In this document: positions 23,490 through 32,405 of the stretch, one piece after another
How positions within the stretch are numbered: position 1 is the stretch's first letter
How the letters are laid out: each line of letters begins with the position of its first letter
Assembly: GCA_030549775.1 (NCBI GenBank)
Contig: CM060181.1
Coordinates: 2,914,001-2,978,000, forward strand
Reading direction: 5' to 3'
Source: Tamarix chinensis
Taxonomy: Eukaryota; Streptophyta; Magnoliopsida; Caryophyllales; Tamaricaceae
DNA: 64,000 nucleotides
Position numbers and translations under genes: made by a program
The notes under the pieces: generated by a model
Database searches by the model: none
What the model was told of the DNA's origin: nothing
The model's input: only the letters and a program-made list of their open reading frames with translations

Positions 23490-24119
23490 TTAAAGGGTGA
23501 TATCAAAAACTGCTGCAATTTTAGACTCATCCGCATTGCTAATTTCAGCAGATGCTTCTGCTCCAGTATCATCGTCCTTGAAGTAACTTTTGTTAGAAGA
23601 CTCATCCAAGCTAGTTTCGATTGCTTCCCAATCAATAGAGCCTTTTTGATAGTTGGAACTTGCACCAGTTTCCACATAAATCTATAGGAATAAGCCCATG
23701 TACGTTAATTATTTGTCAAAGATATATATATATACATACACATCATACATATAGTGTGTGCGTGTATCGGTATGTACCTGATTTGTATTGTTACCACCTA
23801 GGGTATTCCAGGCTAAAACCCATGCACAATTATTTTGCACCTGCAAGTTTGTGCCATAATACACCACAGCCCCCTTAGAGCCAGGTGGAATGGATCCTCG
23901 ATGTATAAACTTGCCTAATCCACCTACAGCAACAAAGTGAGGGTAGTGACCCACGACAGATCCTGACCAGTCTTTGTTATCCTTAAGCGATATAGGTCCT
24001 GAGGTATCATTTTTTATAGCTGCTTTCGTGGTAGCATGTGGCTGCTCTCGCTTGGGTAGAGCAACATGCTTCACATTTTCTGCCTCCTTGATTGTCCTTT
24101 CCTGTTGCGCACATGCCAT
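23490..24119 (-). CDS. 23-kDa jasmonate-induced protein-like (JIP23 family), two coding exons
   Basis: Coding exons are 24119-23778 and 23681-23490, about 177 residues. The intron has a GTACAT donor, a TTCCTATAG acceptor and phase 0. The first exon contains KDWSGSVVGHYP, then LGKFIHRG, GAVVYYGTN and CAWVLAWNT. The second contains GASSNYQKGSIDWEAIETSL and DDDTGAEASAEI. This DWSG / F(L/I)H / AVVYxGxN / W(M/V)xAW / W..IE..L order is the signature I associate with plant JIP23-like proteins. These are stress- and jasmonate-responsive cytosolic proteins of uncertain biochemical role. No signal peptide or membrane segment is seen. It is shorter than the usual 200 or so residues at the N-terminus. 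ATG 24119 is the first in the exon. The intron and the function are predictions, but no stop or shift breaks either exon. Confidence 0.8.
23682..23777 (-). other. Intron of the JIP23-like gene
   Basis: A 96-bp AT-rich intron, GT at 23777-23776 and AG at 23683-23682 on the minus strand, containing TATATA and CACACA-type runs. Removing it joins ..NNTNQ to IYVETG.. in frame. Confidence 0.75.
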
Positions 24120-24125
24120 TGTTTC

Positions 24126-24296
24126 CTGCAACCTAAACCATACAGTTATGCGCCATATAAAAAATATTAAATTTATGTCTTCTGTTTATACTCAACATTG
24201 TATATAATTGTATAGAAGGGATTCCCTAATGAAATATGAATAATTGGGAGTAAATAAGCACTATCAAACTAAGAAATAAAAGGTTTATGCACATAC
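24126..24296 (-). other. Probable 5'-leader intron of the JIP23-like gene
   Basis: Minus-strand donor AAAC|GTATGT at 24296 and acceptor TTTAGGTTGCAG ending at 24126, six bases before the start codon. The leader exon to its right (about 24297-24380) has no ATG, so the first ATG of the spliced message is that at 24119. Confidence 0.5.
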
Positions 24297-24404
24297 GTTT
24301 GAAGAAAATATAATTCTTGTACACTGCCAACTTGATGTTAACAATATTTTGTGTAATTAAAATACTCGGTGATCTTCTGCAAAAGGACCTTAGCTACGAT
24401 TCCT

Positions 24405-24413
24405 TATTTATAG
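24405..24413 (-). promoter_or_regulatory. TATA box of the JIP23-like gene
   Basis: CTATAAATA on the minus strand, about 290 bp upstream of the ATG including the proposed leader intron. Its spacing allows a transcript start near 24380. This is the best TATA match in the upstream sequence. I recognise no specific jasmonate element. Confidence 0.55.
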
Positions 24414-25215
24414 GCAATAAGTAATTGAGCTAATATACGATTGGGATATGTGGTAGTAACTTATCTTTTAGAAAAAAAATGTCCAAATCAGCATTGATGC
24501 CTTTTTATCTGAATTTTCTTTTCTTAAGATTCTTTATTTTTTTTCTTATACATAGGTTATGTATTGAGATAAAACTATTTTACTTTTTAGTATGAAAATT
24601 AATTCAATCATACAATTGATAAATAACTTATTTTTTTCTTTGTATAATTTCCTTCATAACAAACTACAAGACAAAAAGTCTCTAAAGTTTATCTATGAAT
24701 AAAGACCAGGAAAATGATGATGGAAATTTCATTGTTACATTGTACTAACTAATCAATCATATTCACCTCTAGAAGATTAAAAAAAATTCTTTGATGAGAG
24801 CGTCATTTACTTGTGACATACATGAATGCTCCTCTAAATATCTTATTCACGTCTTCATAGGTTTTTCTCATGAAGTGGTACATGTTAAGCAAATAGTTTC
24901 TTGGGGTAATTTTCTATTCCAACAAATCTAATACTTGTTGTTATTAAGATTCTCCCCTCCCCCTCTCTTCGTATATATAAAAAATGAAAATGGTTGTTTT
25001 AACTGCTTCCGTTTTTGATAAACTAATTTTACAATATATTTATATATCTCAAAGCTGTGTTTATGATTGAAATTTTGTACATATATTGAGGTTGTAATAA
25101 TTGGAATTATATGCCTAGAATTAATAGAGGTCATTAGAAAGTGAATTGTATAATTACATCAAATAATTTAAGATCCTATGAATACTTTAAATTTATGACA
25201 TTACTTTACTTAAAT

Positions 25216-25633
25216 TGTAATGAACCCATTTTTCACTACTAAAAAAATTTTATTTCAGAAACCTTACGGAAGCAAGAAGCTGATAAACACTTAGGAAAAA
25301 TGGGGTGTTACCACCGTACCTAACATATGGTTGGGGCCAACCGCTGGTCCCATGTTAGATACAAGGCTGAGAACTAAAACATCCAAAATCATTGTAGAGT
25401 GTACAAACAATATTACATAAATATCAAAAGAAAGCATATTATATAAATACAGGACCTCGATGGTCTGCCATGTTCAAATACACGAGGAAATAAGTCAAAG
25501 TACATGGTCCCAAGTTATAGAAACAAAAGTAGGACATAGTCCTAAACCCTGATCCATAATGAACCACTCAAAAGTCTTCGAACATCCACGATTTTAGAAC
25601 CCATACCTTAAATGTGGTTTGCCAACTACTAAC
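25216..25633 (-). repeat. 3' LTR of the second gypsy element, left part
   Basis: Pairs with 40592-40850. It begins TGTAATGAACCC on the plus strand (the LTR end when read on the minus strand). It is cut at 25633 by the nested insertion and resumes at 32406. Confidence 0.8.
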
Positions 25634-26800
25634 TGTAACACCCGAAAATTCACTATTTTTTAAAAAATAGAAGCAATTAAATTAAAAACCATGAATTATG
25701 GGGATATTACTGCCACACCTAGTACCAGACCGGTCCATCGAGGAATAATAGTGACCAGGAGTCGAGGTGCCCTGGAGATCGATCCACCGGTGAATAATAG
25801 TGGTCAAGCGCATTATGCCTATATGTTTCTGGTCCACCTGCTTTAATAGTGGGGGATTCCGTGCTCAACAAACCTAACATAATTGTAATAAGACTGGGAA
25901 AGACATTAAGTACTTACAGTGAAACACCATGAAAGTCAAGGCCAGACCGGTCCGCCGGTGAATAATAGTGGTTAGGTGTGTTCTGTCATATAAGTAACCA
26001 ATCCACTAGCGAATAATAGTGGTCAGGAGCTTTATGCCCTATAAGTTTCTGGTCCATCGACTATAATAGTGGGGTTCCCGTACTTGCATAGAATGATAAT
26101 AAGCATGGTGTGAATTGAGCATTGATCAGAGATTAAATAATTAATTTATCCGAACTACTGCTTGGCCTTTATTTATGTGTAAATATTAAATGTTGTTATG
26201 TTATCGTGCTTGAACTATGTGCATTTATGTGTTGGCCTTAGTACATGGTTACCTTGCTCAATACGTAGCGTACCGACCACCCTTAGATGGGTACTGCTCA
26301 TTGACACAAGTAGAAGGCCCCTCTGATTTTGTGCAAGTTGCTGATGCTGTTTTTGGTATCTTTGAAGCTTGTGAAGCATCGGGTGGAGACTTAGAGTTGA
26401 GCATGGACCTGGTTCGTAGATCGAGAGTGGCATGGCCGGATTTCCCTTTTATGATTTTCTATTTTGTATTGAGTATCCTAAACTTAATTTTTACAGGTTG
26501 TAAATTTTATTTTTAGGACCTTTGACTACACACTCTGATTTCTATCTTATGATTTATTGTACTCCTTTGGATTATAAATTTTACGCGTACTCTGATTTCT
26601 ATATTATGATCTTTATATTTCTTTTTATGAACTCTCGGTTTAAGTTTGACAATAATCTTTGTTTTAGCCTTAGCACTTGGTACTGGTACGGTCGAAGTGA
26701 ACCGGTCTGGTACTAAGTGTGGCGGTAATATCACCAGAATTCATATGTTTTTATTTAATTGCCTCCGTTTAAAAAAAATAGTGAATTTTGGGGTGTTACA
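25634..26800 (+). repeat. Fold-back 5' LTR of the nested element
   Basis: The right-hand 1.07 kb matches the right-hand end of the 3' LTR (31370-32400). Its left 100 bp (25634-25733) instead match the reverse complement of its own last 100 bp (26701-26800). TGTAACACCC opens one and GGGTGTTACA closes the other, and the similarity runs inward to AGTACCAGACCGGT. About 3.2 kb of LTR found in the 3' copy is absent. So this LTR is a long imperfect inverted-repeat structure with unique sequence between the arms. Confidence 0.85.
25731..26074 (+). repeat. Six-copy short repeat in the 5' LTR
   Basis: Copies of GGTCCACCGG followed by GAATAATAGTGG start near 25731, 25781, 25831, 25948, 26000 and 26051, with spacings close to 50 bp except for one gap. 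Alternate copies have CTATAATAGTGGGG and lead into GATTCCGTGCTC. The same array occurs in the 3' LTR and in the solo LTR at 50316-54450. Confidence 0.8.
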
Positions 26801-26803
26801 AGT

Positions 26804-26820
26804 TGGTATCAAAGTGGTTG
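26804..26820 (+). other. Primer binding site, tRNA-Met-like
   Basis: TGGTATCAAAGTGGTTG begins three bases after the LTR end TTACA. It is close to the plant tRNA-Met primer match TGGTATCAGAGC. Confidence 0.8.
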
Positions 26821-26856
26821 ATTCACCCTTAACCTCATTTTTCTGTTGTAGTTTCA

Positions 26857-27333
26857 ATGGCGAAAAACGGTCAAGTAGGACGATTGGAGGTGGCCTTCAC
26901 AGCTTTCATGGAGTTTGTCCAATGCCAGCCCCTGGTGCCTGTCGCACATCCTCACCCTGCTAAGGGCGCTGGAGAGGACTGGCTTCGGAGGGTTACTAGA
27001 CATCACCCTCCGACCTACTCCCGTGAGGAGGACCTTGTAGTCCTCGAGGAGTGGATTTGGGATATGGATCGCACCTTTGAAGCGGTGGATTGCCCGTCGG
27101 CTCGACAACCTAGTACTATTGCTTTCTTTCTTAGCAGTGTAGTAGTAGCATGGTGGGTGGAGCATCGTGCCCGAGATGGACCTTCGGCTACGTGGGAGAC
27201 ATTTAAGGAGGCACTCCATTCCAGGTTTTACCCCGAGAGCCTAAAGAGGGACAAGCTCCAGGAGTTCATGCAGCTCACTCAGGGGACGATGACAGTCCAC
27301 CAGTATCACGCTCGCTTCACCGAGCTGCTCTGA
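26857..27333 (+). CDS. Retrotransposon gag protein (N-terminal part)
   Basis: A 158-residue frame opens MAKNGQVGRLEVAF. It contains EDWLRRVTRHHPPTY (residues about 46-60) and LEEWIWDMDRTFEAVDCP. It then runs WWVEHRARDGPSATWETFKEALHSRFYPESLKRDKLQEFMQLTQG, quoted here in two overlapping blocks of the retrotransposon gag domain (Pfam Retrotrans_gag). The pattern W..F...(F/L)...(F/Y)......F..L..G.M.V..Y...F..L is complete. The gag protein would build the RNA-packaging particle in the cytoplasm. The frame stops at 27333 (F-T-E-L-L then TGA). After it, similar sequence continues in the same frame for about 45 residues, so the stop truncates a longer gag. ATG 26857 lies about 40 bp after the primer site. 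Confidence 0.8.
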   Translation: MAKNGQVGRLEVAFTAFMEFVQCQPLVPVAHPHPAKGAGEDWLRRVTRHHPPTYSREEDLVVLEEWIWDMDRTFEAVDCPSARQPSTIAFFLSSVVVAWWVEHRARDGPSATWETFKEALHSRFYPESLKRDKLQEFMQLTQGTMTVHQYHARFTELL

Positions 27334-28080
27334 TTTTCCCCAGGAATCGCTGCCAGCGAACCTATGGTGGTGTTCCCGTTGCTAGATGTAGTGCCCTTCG
27401 CTGATTTAGCAAATTTGTACGAGCACGCCTGCATTGCCTCCACCTTGATCCCGGAGTAGGCCATCATCCTCGGGAAGAGGAAACCTGAGGACCAAAGTTT
27501 TGGGAGACGGACCCAGCCACAAACGGAAAGACATACCAAACCCCGTTGAGAGATCGTAGCAAACACCAAGAACCTCCAAGGGAATTTTCATGCAGCCGTA
27601 GTCACCCAAGCCGGGATTGTCGAGGCAGACTTATGACCTACCTAAAATTTGGAAAGTAGGGCCACAGATCTTTTGAATGTCGAGGACCATTTCACTCCCA
27701 ATAGGTTCAGAACCAGCAGTACCAGCAGCACGACCAGACTTTACCCTTGTAGTTCCAGCAGGAAGTGCTTATTCCAACCAAGGTTGCAGACCAAGATGTC
27801 AGGGGAAGACCTTAAGGATTCAGACCCTTCCCTTAGAAAGGAGGCCAGTCAGACAAGTGCTTGAATGTGATCAGCTAAGCAAAGGCTGACCACCAGCTAG
27901 ACGTCTTTCCGGGTACCTTCACCATATCTTCTCTGCAGATACTTGTTTCCTTTGATTCGACCATCCTTAGTAAGTTTCTCTTGAAGGGGTTAGTTGTATA
28001 CTTATTAGCCAATCCCCTTATAACCTCTTGACCATAACCCTAAGACCTAGCAAGAGACTTCGAGGACGAAGTTTGTCTTT
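27334..28080 (+). pseudogene. Broken gag remainder and 3' interior of the nested element
   Basis: Directly after the TGA, the gag frame goes on FSPGIAASEPMVVFPLLD.., like the C-terminal half of plant gypsy gag. Shifted short frames with basic, Gln/Ser-rich residues then follow (27649-27889). No zinc knuckle, protease DSG or reverse transcriptase motif is visible. The sequence passes straight to the 3' untranslated end (28040-28080). Confidence 0.55.
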
Positions 28081-28093
28081 AAAGGGGTAGTAA
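28079..28093 (+). other. Polypurine tract before the 3' LTR
   Basis: TTTAAAGGGGTAGTAA immediately precedes the LTR start TGAAATACCCC, preceded in turn by the CGAGGACGAAGTT string common at the 3' interior end of plant Ty3/gypsy elements. Confidence 0.7.
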
Positions 28094-29681
28094 TGAAATA
28101 CCCCAAAAGCCTAATTTTAAGAATTTTAGCTAATTAAGCATTTATTATGGAAAATCAATTAAAAAATTATTTAATTAAATTAAAAGGAAATTAATTAGGG
28201 AAAATCAAGAAGGAAATAATAAATATTTTTAATTAGGAAAATTTTGGGTGTTTTGCTAATTAAAAAGGAATTTAGAAAAAATATTTGTAAAATCTTAAAT
28301 TAGCCTAAAAAGGAAATTAAATATTTTTTATTAAAATATTATTCTTAAATATCCCAAATACTCAAAATACTTTAATTAATCTCAACCTACCTATTTTCCA
28401 TTTTTATTTTTTTTTCCTTTTTCTTTCTTTCTTCCTCTCCTTTCTCCTTTCTCCTTTTCTTTTTTTCCTGTTACCCCTGAAAAGAGCTAGCCCGTTGACC
28501 CAATCCCCTTCTCTTTCCTTTTTTTCCCTAAGTAGCCCAGGCCTGCACCGCATCATTGTTTTCCCCTCGGCGAGTTTGATTCTCCTCCTCTCCTTTTCTT
28601 TTATTTTCTTTCTTTTCTTTTCTGGACTGCCAGCCCAGCCCCCTTCTTCTTCTTCTTCTTCTTCTTCCCCAGCCATCGTGACCTGCAACTTTCTTCCCCA
28701 ACCTTCACCGTTATTTCTGCTGCTGACCATGCCCGATTGACTGACCATTCTTCCCCTCTCTTCCCCGCTGATCAGCCTATCCTTTCGACCTAACCAACCT
28801 CCCTCCCTTCTCACGCGCCATTTCCTTTTTCCTGGCCAATCACCCCTTTCCACGAGCTGACCTACGCCGGCCTGCCATCACCGGCTCGTGCACCTCATCC
28901 ACCTACCTTATTCTCTTGTCTCCCTTTTGATTTTATCCACTCCATTAGCCTTATAAATACCCCCATAACCAGCATAGATCGAGCTTTTGATTTCCAATCC
29001 AGAAAGCCCCCTCGTGCACTACCATCCTTTCAGACACACTTGCCATCGCCGTCGCCCAGTGCCACCACTCGAGCCACCCATAGCGCCACTCCCTACATCA
29101 CCCTCTACCAAACTAGCCACCCCGACGGTGTAAAGTTCCCTTCTCGATCAACCAATCCTTCACCTCTACTACCCTTCACACCACCATTTACCACCACTTT
29201 CGCCACAACCACGACCTCCTACACCTCCCAAATTACCCTACAGACCTTTCTCTACCTCTCTTCCTCCCTCTCCTCCTCTCTTTCTCCTTTTCCCCCACTC
29301 TTGGCCACCATCACCGCTGCAATGTGCCACCACCTTTGGCTGCACCACCACCCTCATTCCAACCCTCCTTACCTGGGCAACCTCTACCACCCCACCTTCC
29401 ATCCTCATTCTTCCTCTCCTATTCCCAATACTCATCTAACCCTCTCTTTTCCCTTTTTCCTGCCACCACTGCCGCCGCCGGTGCCGCCAGTCAACACCAA
29501 CCCAAGGTGGTACCTTAAACCCTCTCAACCCTAATTTATTAAGCTTTATTTATTTTAATTATATTATATTAGTATTATTATTACTATTAATATCATTTAT
29601 TATTATTATTACTATTATTATTGTTGTTGTTGTTGTTATCACTATATAAGGCCGAGACCCTATTTTATAATTATTTCGATG

Positions 29682-29682
<1 letters not shown>

Positions 29683-29764
<82 letters not shown>
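29683..29764. repeat. (TTA)n microsatellite in the 3' LTR
   Basis: About 27 uninterrupted TTA units, flanked by further degenerate TTA, CTA and TTG triplets from 29565 to 29880. The open frame across it encodes runs of Tyr and Ile and is an artefact of the repeat. Confidence 0.95.
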
Positions 29765-29765
<1 letters not shown>

Positions 29766-31380
29766 TCAATGTAGGGTCAAAACCCTATTTAACATTATTT
29801 TCGATTACTACTACTACTACTACTACTACTATTATTATTATTGTGATTATTATTGTTATTATCATTATTATTATTAGGATAAAATCTTCAAACCTTATAT
29901 TATCATCTTTTCCAGTATTACTATTATTACTTTTATCCTTAGCAAAATTAGTAATTAGTTAGCGTTACTATTATTGTGTTATTATTTTATCTATAACCCT
30001 AATCTTAGAATAAAATAGGAAGTATTAGTATTTTTGGTAGGAGGGAACCTAATCCTTAGCTTTTCTCTCTTATAGGTGAGACCAGTCAAAACCCTAAGGA
30101 GGCATAGGAGTGTGCTCTAAGACCTGTGTCGTGTTAGATAAGGGTGTAACTAAGGCCTTATGTGTGTAATGTATTTTGTATGCCTTGTATGCCAGTTGTC
30201 ATGATATGTTATGTATTTTATGCTTATCATTATGACTATTTTATATGTAGTATAACTTGGAGTGGAGGTATCCTCATGTGTTATTTTATGGCATGTGTAT
30301 AATATGTATATGTTGTGATTATTATGTGATGTGATGTGGCCCTTTAGAACATGCATGCTAGGGTATGTAATGTGATGATATAGGGTGAAATTATGGAAAA
30401 GGAAAAATGGGGAAGTAAGTTGACCAAAGGGAAGTGTGTTGACCAAAGGGGAATAAGTTGACCAAGGGATGTGGGTTTGACCTAAGTGTTTCATGATCTA
30501 TGAGTGGAAGAATAATAGGGGATTGTAAGTAAAATGAAGAAATGGAGGAATCTAGGGTTTGCATGGGAGTTTAGGGTTTTGCATGAAAAAGTTCGAAGGG
30601 TTGTATGGGATGAATTGGGTCTGCATGGGGGTAAAATTTACATATGAAAAGTTGACTTAGGGTGTAAGGAAGGTAATGGAAGAGTTTTTTAGGTGTTTGA
30701 AGGCTTTGGGTGAAAAATAGTATGTGGAATAGTATGAGGGTACATAGGAGACCGAGCTAGGGTTTGAGAGAAAACCCTAATCTGAGAAGGTGGTGAAAAG
30801 GAAAATAAATGAGGGTAAGTGGAGTATGAGATGAAGATGGAAATTACCATGTGAGGGATGAGCATGGGCATCATGGGAAGATAAGAATGGAAGGTGAGAA
30901 ATGGAGGGGTGACATGTGGAAAGGAAGATGCTAGGGTTTGGTGTGGCTACTTAGGGTTTCGTGATCACACGTGCACTTGGGGAGTAAAGTGTGATGATGA
31001 GGGTTGAATCTAAGAGTTGTGATGTGTGGGTGTTAAAATAGTTTGGGTTGAGTGAGGTGGGGTATGATGGGCCACATTGGCATAAATTAGGGTTTCTAAG
31101 GAAAACCCTAGAGTAAGATAGTGTTTGGGCTTGGAGGTACAAAGTAGTAGGCCTTGACCCACACTCTTAGGAATTAGGCCTCAAGTGTGAGTTAGGGAAA
31201 GAAGGAAAGGATGATGGGGCGTGTTAGGAGGGGCAGAGTCTCAAAATATAGGACGGGCCCTCTTGGGAGGATAAGCGTAGATAGAGTGTGACATGCATGT
31301 TTAGGCTGAAGACCTATTTGAATAAGAGATGGTAAGACACTAATCATTTAAAGAGGAAGACTATTGAGCCGGGCCCAGAC

Positions 31381-31669
31381 CGGTCCATCGGCGAATAATA
31401 GTGGCCAGGATCTGGGGTGCCCTGGAGACTGATCCACCGGCGAATAATAGTGGTCAGGCACATTATGCCTGTATGTTTCCGGTCCACCGGCTATAATAGT
31501 AGGGGATTCCGTGCTCAACAAACCTAACATAATTGTGATAAGACCTGGAAAGACAATAAGTACTTACAGTGAAACACCATGAGAATCGAGGCCAGATCGG
31601 TCCACCGGCGAATAATAGTGGTCAGGATCGTTATGCCCTGTAAGTTTTCGGTCCACCGACTATAATAGA
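31381..31669 (+). repeat. Five-copy short repeat in the 3' LTR
   Basis: Copies of GGTCCACCGG plus (GA/CT)ATAATAGTGG start near 31381, 31431, 31481, 31599 and 31650. Relative to the 5' LTR, the fifth of six copies is missing, probably by unequal pairing within the array. Confidence 0.8.
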
Positions 31670-32405
31670 GGGGTTCCGTGCTCGCATGGAATGATAATAA
31701 GCATGGTGTGAATTGAGCATTGATCAGAGATTAAATAATTAATTTATCCGAACTTCAGCTTGGCCTTTATTTATCTGTAAAGATTGAATGATGTTATGTT
31801 ATCATGCTTGAATTATTTGTATTTATGTGTTGGCCTTAGTGCATGGTTATCTTTCTCAGTACGTAGCGTACTGACCACCCTTTTATGGTTGGTACTCATT
31901 CCCACAAGGAGAAGGCCCCTTTGACTTTGTGCAGGTTGGTGATGGTGTTTTTGGTGTCTTTGATGCTTGTGAGGCATCGGGTGTGACTGAGAGTTGAGCA
32001 TGGCCCTGGTTCGGAGATCGAGAGTGTCATGGCCGGATTTTCCTTTTATGATTTTATATTTTGTATTGAGTATCCTAAACTTAATTTTTACCATTTGTAA
32101 AATTATTTCATTTTTAGGACCTTTGACTATGCATTCTGATTTTTATCTTATAATTGATTGTACTCCTTTGGATTGTAACTTTTACGCATAATCTGATTTC
32201 TATGTTATGATCTTTCTAATTCTTTTTATGAACTCTTGTTTTAAGTTTGACGATAATCGTTTTTTTAGCCTTAGCACTTGGTACTGGAACGGTCGGAGTA
32301 AACTGGTCTAATACTAAGTATGGCGGTAATATCCCTAGAATTCACAGGGTTTTTTTTAATTTCTTCCGTTTAAAAAAATAGTTAATTTTGGGGTGTTACA
32401 CTGAC

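Larger units (their letters stand above)
21866..24960. repeat. Tandem segmental duplication, copy 2 (carries the intact gene)
   Basis: Starts TTCTTATAATAAAGTGTACTA and follows copy 1 landmark by landmark, then extends through the JIP23-like gene. After the gene it rejoins copy 1 at CCAAATCAGCATTGATGCC (24484 against 21130). Short frames at 22344-22675 and 24928-25134 have no recognised product. The segment ends near the LTR beginning at 25216. Confidence 0.75.
25634..32400 (+). mobile_element. Nested gag-only Ty3/gypsy-type element (non-autonomous), plus strand
   Basis: A 5' LTR (25634-26800) is followed by a tRNA-Met-like primer site, a gag frame and a typical 3' interior end, AACTTCG/CGAGGACGAAG, then AAAGGGGTAG. 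A 4.3-kb 3' LTR follows (28094-32400). Flanks CTAAC (25629-25633) and CTGAC (32401-32405) differ by one base, supporting one insertion event. The interior is only about 1.3 kb, with no protease, reverse transcriptase or integrase recognisable. It would depend on a relative for mobility, as in the large terminal repeat/gag-only classes described in plants. LTR copies show several differences per 50 bp, so the insertion is not young. Confidence 0.8.
28094..32400 (+). repeat. Giant 3' LTR (4.3 kb) of the nested element
   Basis: Begins TGAAATACCCC and ends TTTGGGGTGTTACA. It is related throughout to the solo LTR at 54450-50316 on the other strand. Landmarks in order are an AT-rich start, a pyrimidine-rich island (28380-29520), a triplet microsatellite (29683-29764), TGCATGGG/AGGGTTT words (30540-31000), the GGTCCACCGG array (31381-31669) and the conserved end. 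Long frames over the pyrimidine-rich island (28404-28853, 29040-29534) are low-complexity and not genes. Confidence 0.85.

Noticed and set aside
25234..25250. CACTACTAAAAAAATTT, resembling a CACTA transposon end
   Set aside because: It also occurs at 40613 at the same place in the paired LTR, so it is part of the gypsy LTR. No matching terminus or subterminal repeats are nearby.
25634..26800. Independent foldback or Mutator-like DNA transposon with 100-bp inverted ends
   Set aside because: Its interior matches LTR sequence of 31370-32400. A primer site and gag follow directly. The target-like duplication fits the 25634-32400 unit rather than this segment alone.
28404..29534. Open frames of 149 and 164 codons
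   Set aside because: Pyrimidine-rich LTR island. Products are Ser/Pro/Leu or Lys/Glu runs, and the same island occurs in the solo LTR without conserved reading frame.
29621..29962. 113-codon frame with long Tyr run
   Set aside because: Translation of a (TTA)n microsatellite.
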